Below, piece after piece: positions 1 through 5,526 of a stretch of 5,526 nucleotides of DNA. Made by a program: the position numbers and the translations under genes. The notes beneath the pieces were generated by a model. That model saw only the letters and a program-made list of their open reading frames with translations, had not been told where the DNA came from and did no database searches. Position 1 is the stretch's first letter. The number at the start of each line of letters is the position of its first letter. The stretch spans positions 1 through 5,526 of the forward strand of contig CAJMRU010000074.1 in NCBI GenBank assembly GCA_905215845.1, read 5' to 3'. Source of the DNA: an uncultured bacterium (GTDB lineage Bacteria; Bacillota; Clostridia; TANB77; CAG-508).

Positions 1-696
1 GTATTGTTTAGGACCTGTTGCCCATATCATTTGGTATTCTTTATTCTTTTTATTTTTTATTATGTCTTCGATTGCTTCATTTATTCTTTTAGCACCTTGA
101 CTTCCACCAAATACTAACACGATTGGCTTAGCTTCGTTTAATCCTATATCAGTTATAATTTTGCTTTTTTCTTCTTTACTATAATTTTTCTTTTTTATCT
201 TTACTGGTGTTCCTGTATATACAACATTTTTAGCTTTTTTTATTCTGTCTATTGCGTCTTCAAAAGATACTAAAATTGTATCTGCTTTTTTAGATAGCAT
301 TTTTACTGCTTTTCCTGGAAATGCATTACTTTCATGTAATAATGTTGGAATTTTCAAACTATGTGCTGAAGCAATTGTTGCTCCACATATGTATCCACCT
401 GTTCCTATTACAATATCTGGTTTAAATTCTTTTATAATTTTTTTGGATTCTCCATATCCTTTAAATGTTTTATACATTTTTTTAATATTTTCTATTGATA
501 TTTTTTTACTTAATCCATATGCATCAATAGTTTTTAGTTCATATCCTGCTCTTGGTACTAAATCGTTTTCTAATCCACGAGTAGTCCCTATAAAAATAAT
601 TTTAGAATCTTTTTGTTCTTCTTTTATCTTATTAGCAATAGCTAATCCTGGATTAATATGTCCAGCTGTTCCTGCTGCTGCTATAATTACTCTCAT
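1..696 (-). CDS. murG: MurG, lipid II-forming GlcNAc transferase (5' part, cut by left edge)
   Basis: Undecaprenyl-PP-MurNAc-pentapeptide N-acetylglucosaminyltransferase, which adds GlcNAc from UDP-GlcNAc to lipid I on the cytoplasmic membrane face to make lipid II. The visible 232 residues cover the N-terminal acceptor domain and the start of the C-terminal donor domain, out of about 355 in the family. The start is ATG at 696-694: an in-frame stop lies just upstream and a GAAAGGAAAG SD lies at 706-715. Residues 1-17 read MRVIIAAAGTAGHINPG, the family's N-terminal glycine-rich loop, with Ala8 where GGTGGH forms have Gly. FIGT and LENDLVPRAGYEL follow, as in other MurG proteins. IVIGTGGYICG fits the conserved GxGGY segment, LLHESNAFPGK the HEQN-P-G segment, and GGSQGA at about 197-202 is the second diagnostic motif. 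It is separated from ftsW by 235 bases and has its own predicted promoter, so it may be transcribed both by readthrough and independently. Sequence composition matches the other mur genes. Confidence 0.96.
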   Translation of the reverse strand, partial: MRVIIAAAGTAGHINPGLAIANKIKEEQKDSKIIFIGTTRGLENDLVPRAGYELKTIDAYGLSKKISIENIKKMYKTFKGYGESKKIIKEFKPDIVIGTGGYICGATIASAHSLKIPTLLHESNAFPGKAVKMLSKKADTILVSFEDAIDRIKKAKNVVYTGTPVKIKKKNYSKEEKSKIITDIGLNEAKPIVLVFGGSQGAKRINEAIEDIIKNKKNKEYQMIWATGPKQY

Positions 697-729
697 TTTT
701 CCAATCTTTCCTTTCTTATAAAATTATGA

Positions 730-754
730 GTTTATAGATTTCATATCTATAAAC
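730..754 (-). promoter_or_regulatory. Perfect 10-bp hairpin in the murG leader
   Basis: GTTTATAGAT at 730-739 and ATCTATAAAC at 745-754 are perfect reverse complements with a 5-base loop. The hairpin sits 33 bases upstream of the murG start and just before its SD. The stem has only two G-C pairs and no clean U-run follows on the minus strand, so a classical terminator is unlikely. It could be an operator-like dyad, an RNA-stability element or a weak attenuator. The symmetry is certain; its function is inferred. Confidence 0.5.
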
Positions 755-763
755 TAAAGAAGA

Positions 764-812
764 ATTAATGAATACTTTCATTGTAATTTAAAATTCATAA
801 GTATTCATTAAT
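764..812 (-). promoter_or_regulatory. Perfect 14-bp hairpin enclosing an upstream start codon (murG leader)
   Basis: Positions 799-812 and 764-777 form a perfect 14-bp inverted repeat; on the minus-strand RNA the arms are AUUAAUGAAUACUU and AAGUAUUCAUUAAU, with a 21-base loop. The 5' arm contains the AUG of a six-codon ORF, and the AGGAGG SD for that AUG lies immediately outside the stem. Folding would hide the start codon while leaving the SD exposed. A pyrimidine-rich stretch (UCUUCUUU) follows the 3' arm, but the stem is too AT-rich for a convincing intrinsic terminator. A perfect 14-bp pair this close together is unlikely by chance even in AT-rich DNA. A regulatory role is inferred. Confidence 0.55.
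788..808 (-). CDS. Possible six-codon leader peptide (MNTYEF) upstream of murG
   Basis: ATG at 808-806 is followed by five codons and TAA at 790-788, giving MNTYEF. Its SD, AGGAGGG at 813-819, is the strongest in the window and sits 5 bases from the ATG, measured from AGGAGG. The predicted promoter at 832-859 would start the transcript only a few bases before this SD. Such a strong initiation site on so short an ORF suggests either a translated leader that affects folding of the surrounding hairpin, or the relic of a gene whose body was lost. A 21-codon ORF (716-781, MKVFINSSLVYR...) begins 6 bases after this stop with no SD and ends 19 bases before murG; it could only be reached by reinitiation and may be chance. 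Confidence 0.35.
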   Translation of the reverse strand: MNTYEF

Positions 813-831
813 CCCTCCTATTTTATCACCT

Positions 832-859
832 ATTATATTTATTTTCAAATATTTGTAAA
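832..859 (-). promoter_or_regulatory. Predicted sigma-A-type promoter for murG
   Basis: On the minus strand, TTTACA (859-854) and a perfect TATAAT (837-832) are separated by 16 bases, one mismatch from the full housekeeping consensus. Transcription would start near 825, giving a leader of about 130 bases before murG. An AT-rich genome produces many TATAAT-like strings, but the paired -35 box and spacing, the position in a 235-base gap and the adjacent strong SD support a real promoter. Confidence 0.6.
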
Positions 860-931
860 AAAGTATCAAAACTATATATTAAAACTGTCGTGAGTCTTTT
901 TAATGTCTTACTTGAAAATAATCCCTTTACT

Positions 932-2065
932 TTACTCTCTTTTTGCACCAGCTTTCGAAATATTTAAGAGAACTCCCATCTCACAGAGTAATATAAATAA
1001 TGCTGAACCTCCATAGCTAAAGAATGGCAATGGCATTCCTGTTGCTGGCATTGATGATGTAACAACTGCAATATTTATTATTACTTGTATTGCAACTTGT
1101 GCTGTTATTCCTATTGCAACTAAACTTCCAAACATATCTGGAGCTTTCATTGCTATTAATACCCCTCTCCAAATAAATACTCCAAATAGTATTAATACTG
1201 CTGCACAACCTATAAATCCTAGTTCTTCTGCTAATATTGAAAAAATAAAATCATTATGTGGCTCTGGAATATATAGATATTTTTGTTTGCTTTCACCAAG
1301 TCCAGCTCCAAATAGCCCTCCTGAACCAATGGCATACAAACTTTGAATAACTTGCCAGCCATCTCCTCTCATATCCTTCCATGGGTCTAAAAATGTTGTT
1401 ACTCTTTGTAGTCTATATGGTGCTTTAACTATCAATAATGTTAGGACTGGAATACCAGCTACTACTCCTGTTACCAAGAAGTGCCAAAATTTACAACCTG
1501 CTACTATCATCATTATTGAAATAATACCTATTATTACTATAGATGCACTAAGATGTGGCTCTGCTATTAATAGTCCTATTATTGGTAAAACTAATGCAAA
1601 ATGAAACCAAAAACCTTTGCCATATTTTTCTAGTCTATCTCTATTTTTAGTTAACATTGCTGCATAAAATATTATCATTAAAAATTTTACAATTTCGGAT
1701 GGTTGCACTGATAATGCGTCTGTACCTATATATATCCACCTAGTTGCACCATTTACATTTTTCCCTATTGCTAAAACTGCAATTAATAATAATATAGATA
1801 CTGCATATGCTAATATATAATATTTCTTGTAAAATCTATAATCAATTTTAGAAATAATTACCATCATTCCTAATCCTGCAACAGCAAATATCGCTTGTTT
1901 AATGAAATACGAATAACTATTTCCATCTGATAGTGCTGATGGAGAACTTGCAGATAATACCATTACCAATCCTAATGACAATAATAACAATATTACTACA
2001 ACTAAAGTAAAATCTACGGGATTATTCAAAAAGCTTGAAAATTTATTTGTTTTCTTTTTGGTCAT
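932..2065 (-). CDS. ftsW: SEDS-family peptidoglycan polymerase FtsW/SpoVE
   Basis: Polytopic membrane glycosyltransferase of the SEDS family, which polymerises lipid II into glycan strands with a partner class B PBP during division or, in the SpoVE case, spore cortex synthesis. The length of 377 residues is typical. A short basic cytoplasmic N-terminus (MTKKKTNK) precedes about ten hydrophobic segments. Diagnostic stretches are NGATRWI (105-111), QPSEIVKF (121-128), EPHLSAS (169-175), APYRLQRVTTFLDPW (215-229), GSGGLFGAGLGES (247-259), PEPHNDFIF (267-275, with Asp272 at the position reported as catalytic in FtsW/RodA), EELGF (280-284) and LPFFSYGGSAL (346-356). EPHLSA instead of the common QPDLGT resembles SpoVE. 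The location just before murG matches spoVE of Bacillus, so spoVE is the alternative symbol. Its ATG has a strong SD (GGGAGG, 2071-2076) 5 bases upstream. It starts 31 bases after mraY, so the two are probably cotranscribed. The murD gene usually found before it is missing. Confidence 0.95.
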   Translation of the reverse strand: MTKKKTNKFSSFLNNPVDFTLVVVILLLLSLGLVMVLSASSPSALSDGNSYSYFIKQAIFAVAGLGMMVIISKIDYRFYKKYYILAYAVSILLLIAVLAIGKNVNGATRWIYIGTDALSVQPSEIVKFLMIIFYAAMLTKNRDRLEKYGKGFWFHFALVLPIIGLLIAEPHLSASIVIIGIISIMMIVAGCKFWHFLVTGVVAGIPVLTLLIVKAPYRLQRVTTFLDPWKDMRGDGWQVIQSLYAIGSGGLFGAGLGESKQKYLYIPEPHNDFIFSILAEELGFIGCAAVLILFGVFIWRGVLIAMKAPDMFGSLVAIGITAQVAIQVIINIAVVTSSMPATGMPLPFFSYGGSALFILLCEMGVLLNISKAGAKRE

Positions 2066-2096
2066 ATGAACCTCCCTTTTTAAAGTCTTTTGTAAG

Positions 2097-3077
2097 TTAT
2101 ATTACTTGTAATCCTATTATACATAATAAAAGTGTTACTGTGCTAAATATTATTACAACTTTATTTTCTTTCCATCCTGATAATTCAAAATGATGATGTA
2201 ATGGTGCCATTTTGAATAATCTTTTTCCTGTTTTCTTAAAGTATACTACTTGCAATATTACAGATATAGTCTCTAAAACTGGTATTAATGCTATTATTAA
2301 TAATATTAATGGCATTTTCATATATAGTGCTAATGCAGATATAACTCCTCCTAGTAATAAAGAACCTGTATCTCCCATGAACACTTTTGCAGGATGAAGA
2401 TTAAATACTAAAAATCCTAATATTGCTCCTATTATTATACTTCCAAATATTGATACTTCTGGTAACCCTAATGAAATTCCAATTATAACTAAAGTTGTTA
2501 CAATTATTGCTGAAACGCTAGATGATAATCCATCTATTCCATCTGTTAAGTTAATTGCATTTGTTGTTGCAAGTATTACTATTATTGCAAATGGTATATA
2601 TAAAATAAGTGGAATTTCTATATATGTTTTAACAAATGGTATAAAGATTTCCGTTCCTAAATGTGCTCCTTGTATTAAATATATTACAAAGGCAACTGAT
2701 ATTATTAGTAATCCTAACATTTTATATTTTGGCTTTAAACCATCTGTATTTTTTAAAACTAATTTTTTAAAATCATCAATAAATCCAATAACTCCAAATC
2801 CTAATGTTAAAATTAACATTGGCAAGATTTTATTTGCTATATCAATCCTTCCTGTTACTGAAAAAAATACATATGTACCTGTTACTGATAATATCATTGT
2901 TATCATCATTATAATTCCACCCATTGTTGGTGTTCCTTGTTTCTTTAAATGTGATTTTGGACCATCATCTCTTTCAATTTGCCCTACTTTCAATTTTTTT
3001 AATATTGGTATTATTATTAATCCTAAAATTATTGCTATTACAAACGATATAATTAATATCTCTGTTTCAAAATTCAC
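2097..3077 (-). CDS. mraY: MraY, phospho-MurNAc-pentapeptide transferase
   Basis: Integral membrane enzyme that transfers phospho-MurNAc-pentapeptide from UDP-MurNAc-pentapeptide to undecaprenyl phosphate, making lipid I. At 326 residues it has normal length, with about ten hydrophobic segments. The cytoplasmic signature RDDGPKSHLKKQGTPTMGG lies at 36-54, the Asp-Asp pair in GFIDDFKKL at 101-102, NAINLTDGIDGL at 173-184, VFMGDTGSL at 232-240 with Asp236 matching the catalytic Asp of the family, and APLHHHFELSGW at 291-302 with the His triplet. All expected catalytic residues are present. The start is GTG (3077-3075), chosen because the N-terminus then aligns with known MraY proteins; the SD is weak (AAAGG about 10 bases away, or GGA 5 bases away). 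It lies 33 bases after murE and 31 before ftsW. murF, normally between murE and mraY, is absent. Confidence 0.97.
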   Translation of the reverse strand: MNFETEILIISFVIAIILGLIIIPILKKLKVGQIERDDGPKSHLKKQGTPTMGGIIMMITMILSVTGTYVFFSVTGRIDIANKILPMLILTLGFGVIGFIDDFKKLVLKNTDGLKPKYKMLGLLIISVAFVIYLIQGAHLGTEIFIPFVKTYIEIPLILYIPFAIIVILATTNAINLTDGIDGLSSSVSAIIVTTLVIIGISLGLPEVSIFGSIIIGAILGFLVFNLHPAKVFMGDTGSLLLGGVISALALYMKMPLILLIIALIPVLETISVILQVVYFKKTGKRLFKMAPLHHHFELSGWKENKVVIIFSTVTLLLCIIGLQVI

Positions 3078-3110
3078 CTTAATCCAACCTTTCCCTATGT
3101 CTTATGTATT

Positions 3111-4604
3111 TTATTTATTTTTTTCGTTTGATTTTTGTATTTTTTCAATTATTTCTTTTATAATTTCTCTTTCATCAAAATGATTCTTTTCATTATTAAT
3201 TTCTTGATATGTTTCGTGTCCTTTTCCTGCTAATATTATTATATCTCTTTTATTTGCCATTTTTATAGCTTTTTCTATTGCTTCTGTTCTGTCTACTATA
3301 ACTTCATATTTTCCTTTTGTTTTTGATATTCCATCTTCTATTGCTTTTATGATATCTTCTGGTTTCTCAGTTCTTGGATTATCTGATGTAATTATAGTAT
3401 AATCTGCTACTTTTCCTGAAATTTCTCCCATTATTGGTCTTTTACTTGAATCTCTATCTCCACCACATCCAAATACTGATATTACTCTTCCTCTTGTATA
3501 ACTTTTTGTTGCATATAAAATATTTTGTAAGCTTTCTGGTGAATGTGCATAGTCTATCATTATTGGTAATTCTAATTTATTATCTACCATTTCTGATCTT
3601 CCTGGTACTCTAACTTCTAATAATGCTTGTTTAACTACTTCAGGATCAATACCAAATTTTTGTGCAACACAAATTGCTGCTAATGAATTATATACACTAA
3701 ATCTTCCAGGTATTCCTGTTTTTACTCTTTCATTTCTATCTTTTATTTTTACTTTAAAATCAACATATGAGTTAGTTATTGTTATATCTTTAGCAAGTAC
3801 ATTTGCAAAATTATCTATTCCATATGTAGTTATATTACTTTCTGGAAATAGTCTTGGTATTTTTGCACCTTGTAAATCATCTGTATTAACAATTCCTGTT
3901 TTACACATTTCAAATAATTTTAATTTTGAATTGAAATAGTCTTCCATATCAGGATGTTCTTTTGGACTTATATGGTCTTCTGAAAAATTAGTAAATATTA
4001 CTATATCAAAATTACAACCTGCTACTCTATTTAATTTTAAACTTTGCGAAGAAACTTCCATTACAACTGTTTCCACACCTTCTTCTACCATTTGTGCAAA
4101 TAATTGTTGTAATTCTAAACTTTCTGGTGTCGTTCTATCACTATCTTTTATTTTTTTACCATTTATATATGTTGCAATTGTTCCTATTAGTCCTACTTTT
4201 TGCCCTGCTTTTTCTAATATTTCTTTTATCATGTATGTTGTTGTTGTCTTTCCCTTTGTACCTGTTACTCCTATTAACTTGAATTTAGTTGATGGATTAT
4301 TATAAAAATTACTTGAAACTATTGCTAATCCTTCTCTTGTATCTTTAGCCATAACAATTATTGTGTCTTCTTTAAATTTTATACTTTTTAAATCACACCC
4401 TTCTTCAACCATTACTGCTATTGCTCCATTTTCTATGGCTTCTTCTATAAAGTTATGTCCGTCTACATTAAATCCTTTTATAGCTACAAATAAATATCCT
4501 TCTTTTACTTCATTTGAGCTTTTTGCTATTCCTTTTATTTCTGTATCTAAATTTCCTTTTACTTTTAAATTTTCTAATCCTACTAATATTCTTTTTAATT
4601 CCAT
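3111..4604 (-). CDS. murE: MurE, UDP-MurNAc-tripeptide synthetase (meso-DAP type)
   Basis: Cytoplasmic ATP-dependent Mur ligase that adds the third stem residue to UDP-MurNAc-L-Ala-D-Glu. From ATG at 4604 it is 497 residues, the usual size. Numbered from there: N-terminal UDP-substrate domain (about 1-100); ATP P-loop GVTGTKGKTTTT (112-123); DRTTPESLELQ (156-166); EVSSQSLKLNR (183-193); YFNSKLKLF (223-231) with the probable carbamylated Lys227; DYAHSPESL (351-359); FGCGGDRDSSKRP (378-390); DNPR (408-411); AGKGHETYQ (459-467). DNPR is the motif of meso-diaminopimelate-adding enzymes, whereas L-Lys enzymes differ there, so the product is predicted to be the meso-DAP tripeptide. This agrees with the DapL gene just upstream. 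A TTG nine bases upstream (4613) is in frame but lies directly against the AGGA SD, so ATG is preferred. murE is the first mur gene after the structured leader at 4605-4742. Confidence 0.97.
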   Translation of the reverse strand: MELKRILVGLENLKVKGNLDTEIKGIAKSSNEVKEGYLFVAIKGFNVDGHNFIEEAIENGAIAVMVEEGCDLKSIKFKEDTIIVMAKDTREGLAIVSSNFYNNPSTKFKLIGVTGTKGKTTTTYMIKEILEKAGQKVGLIGTIATYINGKKIKDSDRTTPESLELQQLFAQMVEEGVETVVMEVSSQSLKLNRVAGCNFDIVIFTNFSEDHISPKEHPDMEDYFNSKLKLFEMCKTGIVNTDDLQGAKIPRLFPESNITTYGIDNFANVLAKDITITNSYVDFKVKIKDRNERVKTGIPGRFSVYNSLAAICVAQKFGIDPEVVKQALLEVRVPGRSEMVDNKLELPIMIDYAHSPESLQNILYATKSYTRGRVISVFGCGGDRDSSKRPIMGEISGKVADYTIITSDNPRTEKPEDIIKAIEDGISKTKGKYEVIVDRTEAIEKAIKMANKRDIIILAGKGHETYQEINNEKNHFDEREIIKEIIEKIQKSNEKNK

Positions 4605-4613
4605 TTTTTTCAA

Positions 4614-4617
4614 TCCT
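4614..4617 (-). promoter_or_regulatory. murE Shine-Dalgarno site that decides the start
   Basis: AGGA on the minus strand lies 9 bases before ATG at 4604-4602, a workable spacing. The in-frame TTG at 4613-4611 follows it with no spacer and cannot use it. This supports the 497-residue form over a 500-residue one. Confidence 0.65.
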
Positions 4618-4637
4618 TTCGCTGTATTCCGCCGAAC

Positions 4638-4708
4638 AAAAAAGACGTTTCAATCAGAACATACCAATCCATAAATTGATATGTACCGATCGAAACGCCT
4701 TTGTTTCG
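4638..4708 (-). terminator. Long RNA hairpin with U-run: dapL terminator or murE attenuator
   Basis: On the minus-strand RNA, 4702-4678 pairs with 4665-4641 to give 25 positions with one U-U mismatch and four G-U wobbles, around a 12-base loop. A run of six U's (4643-4638) closes the structure. The wobbles pair only in minus-strand RNA and would be mismatches in the opposite transcript, which argues for selection at RNA level in this direction. Six bases upstream of the stem base, CGAAAC (4708-4703) can instead pair with GUUUCG (4696-4691), an arrangement like antiterminator versus terminator. It could simply end dapL transcription. However, the only promoter I see for the mur genes lies upstream of it, so a conditional attenuator is the more interesting reading. 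Confidence 0.7.
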
Positions 4709-4741
4709 TCAAAAAATTATTTTGTTATCCTGTGTAAACTT

Positions 4742-4770
4742 ATTATAGCACATTATTTTTGTTTTGTCTA
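4742..4770 (-). promoter_or_regulatory. Predicted promoter for the murE-mraY-ftsW transcript
   Basis: On the minus strand, TAGACA (4770-4765) and TATAAT (4747-4742) are separated by 17 bases, and a TGC just before the -10 gives an extended -10 element. Only the second base of the -35 departs from TTGACA. The -35 lies 9 bases after the dapL stop codon. The predicted start near 4735 gives a leader of about 130 bases to murE that contains the whole long hairpin. Confidence 0.7.
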
Positions 4771-4779
4771 CTAAATATT

Positions 4780-5526
4780 TTACAAAATTGCTTTGATTTT
4801 TTCCATTGCTTTTATGGTATTTTCCTTAGTTGAGAATGCTGTAAATCTTACGTATCCCTCACCGCTCGGTCCAAAACCCGAACCCGGTGTTGTTACAACA
4901 CCTGTTTCTTCAAGTAATTTATCAAAGAAATCCCATGATTTCATACCGTTCGGTGTCTTTGCCCAGATGTACGGAGCATTCACACCGCCGTAAACCGTAA
5001 AGCCTGCCTCTGTAAGCGATTTGCGGATAATTTTCGCATTTTCAAGATAATATTCAACAGCCTCTCTTGTCTGTTTATATCCCTCGTCTGTATAAACAGC
5101 CTCTGCCGCACGTTGAATTACATACGGTACACCGTTAAACTTTGTGCATTGACGTCTGTTCCACAATCCGTTAAGTTCAACTCCGTCAACCTTTAATTCG
5201 TGCGGTACAACAGTGTATGCACATCTTGTACCCGTAAATCCGGCTGTCTTTGAAAAACTTCTGAATTCAATCGCAACTTCTTTTGCGCCCTCAATTTCAT
5301 AAATGCTGTGAGGTACGTCAGGGTCTGTAATAAATGCCTCATACGCACTGTCGTAAAGAATAACCGCATCATTCTTCTTTGCATATTCAACCCACGGTTT
5401 AAGCTGTTCTCTTGTTGCCGCAACACCGATTGGGTTATTTGGGAAACAAAGATAAATTATATCAACCTTTTCTTCCGGAAGTTGCGGCATAAATCCGTTT
5501 TCTTCCTTGCAAGGCATATATACAAG
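4780..5526 (-). CDS. dapL: DapL, LL-diaminopimelate aminotransferase (3' part, cut by right edge)
   Basis: PLP-dependent fold-type I aminotransferase that converts tetrahydrodipicolinate and glutamate directly to LL-diaminopimelate, bypassing the succinylase and acetylase routes to lysine and DAP. The visible 248 residues are the C-terminal part of a protein of about 400; the frame is open through the edge (LVYMPCKEENGF), so the ATG at 5517 is internal. Numbered within the fragment: FPNNPIG (28-34, Ile replacing the usual Thr), YDSAYEAF (58-65, Asp59 contacting the PLP pyridine), SFSKTAGFTGTR (90-101, Lys93 as Schiff-base lysine, codon 5250-5248), LWNRRQCTKFNGVPY (121-135, a DapL hallmark, with Cys for the usual Thr), and GYVRFTAFS (224-232, Arg227 as carboxylate-binding Arg). 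The C-terminus is intact. GC is about 45-48% in two 60-base rows I counted, against about 25% in a murE row, suggesting a different history from its neighbours. Confidence 0.95.
   Translation of the reverse strand, partial: LVYMPCKEENGFMPQLPEEKVDIIYLCFPNNPIGVAATREQLKPWVEYAKKNDAVILYDSAYEAFITDPDVPHSIYEIEGAKEVAIEFRSFSKTAGFTGTRCAYTVVPHELKVDGVELNGLWNRRQCTKFNGVPYVIQRAAEAVYTDEGYKQTREAVEYYLENAKIIRKSLTEAGFTVYGGVNAPYIWAKTPNGMKSWDFFDKLLEETGVVTTPGSGFGPSGEGYVRFTAFSTKENTIKAMEKIKAIL

Noticed and set aside
389..721. 110-residue ORF on the plus strand opposite murG
   Set aside because: Antisense shadow of murG, whose conserved motifs are unmistakable; the plus-strand translation is low-complexity and I saw no family signature in it.
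878..904. Imperfect dyad after ftsW considered as a terminator
   Set aside because: About 9 pairs with a 3-base bulge, almost all A-U, and no U-run directly after it on the minus strand. Too weak to call.
2281..2320. Repetitive ATT/AAT run in mraY, considered as a repeat
   Set aside because: It is explained by Ile, Leu and Ala codons of a membrane segment in an AT-rich genome.
4605..4742. T-box or lysine riboswitch in the murE leader
   Set aside because: The leader is too short, and I find no T-box AGGGUGGNACCGCG-like motif and no multi-helix lysine riboswitch layout.
4363..4774. Plus-strand ORFs of 103 and 86 residues over the murE start and leader
   Set aside because: They are shadows of murE and the leader hairpin. 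Their Phe/Leu/Ile-rich content comes from reading A-rich coding sequence backwards, and I saw no family signature in them.
5193..5426. 77-residue minus-strand ORF within dapL
   Set aside because: It lies in another frame inside dapL, whose own frame carries the full set of aminotransferase motifs.

Overview
This window looks like a piece of a low-GC Firmicutes chromosome, probably a clostridial relative. All five genes lie on the minus strand, so they are read from right to left. They form a peptidoglycan precursor block in the order dapL (3' part only, cut by the right edge), murE, mraY, ftsW/spoVE and murG (5' part only, cut by the left edge). The mur genes are very AT-rich, rich in AGA, ATA and AAA codons, and have purine-rich Shine-Dalgarno (SD) sites. 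The SEDS protein between mraY and murG resembles the SpoVE/FtsW type seen at this locus in spore-forming lineages.

Layout from the right: 4780-5526 is the C-terminal 248 residues of LL-diaminopimelate aminotransferase (DapL). 4605-4779 is a leader region with a near-consensus promoter just after dapL, then a 25-bp near-perfect hairpin ending in a U-run. 3111-4604 is murE, 2097-3077 is mraY and 932-2065 is ftsW/spoVE; these three are separated by only 33 and 31 bases, which suggests one transcript. 697-931 is a second leader region with its own near-consensus promoter. It also has the best ribosome binding site in the window, a six-codon upstream ORF whose start codon lies inside a perfect 14-bp hairpin, and a second perfect 10-bp hairpin. 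1-696 is the first 232 codons of murG.

The genes form one pathway. DapL makes LL-DAP, which after epimerisation is the residue MurE adds to UDP-MurNAc-L-Ala-D-Glu. MurE carries the DNPR motif of meso-DAP-adding enzymes, which fits a dapL neighbour. MraY moves the finished pentapeptide precursor onto undecaprenyl phosphate (lipid I), MurG adds GlcNAc (lipid II), and the SEDS protein polymerises lipid II.

Three things stand out. murF and murD, usually placed between murE and mraY and between mraY and the SEDS gene, are both absent. dapL has clearly higher GC than the mur genes, which suggests transfer or an assembly join. The two intergenic leaders carry strong RNA structure that could regulate murE and murG. 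I see no CRISPR array, tRNA, rRNA or insertion sequence. The evidence for regulation is structural only, and no novel system is demonstrated.
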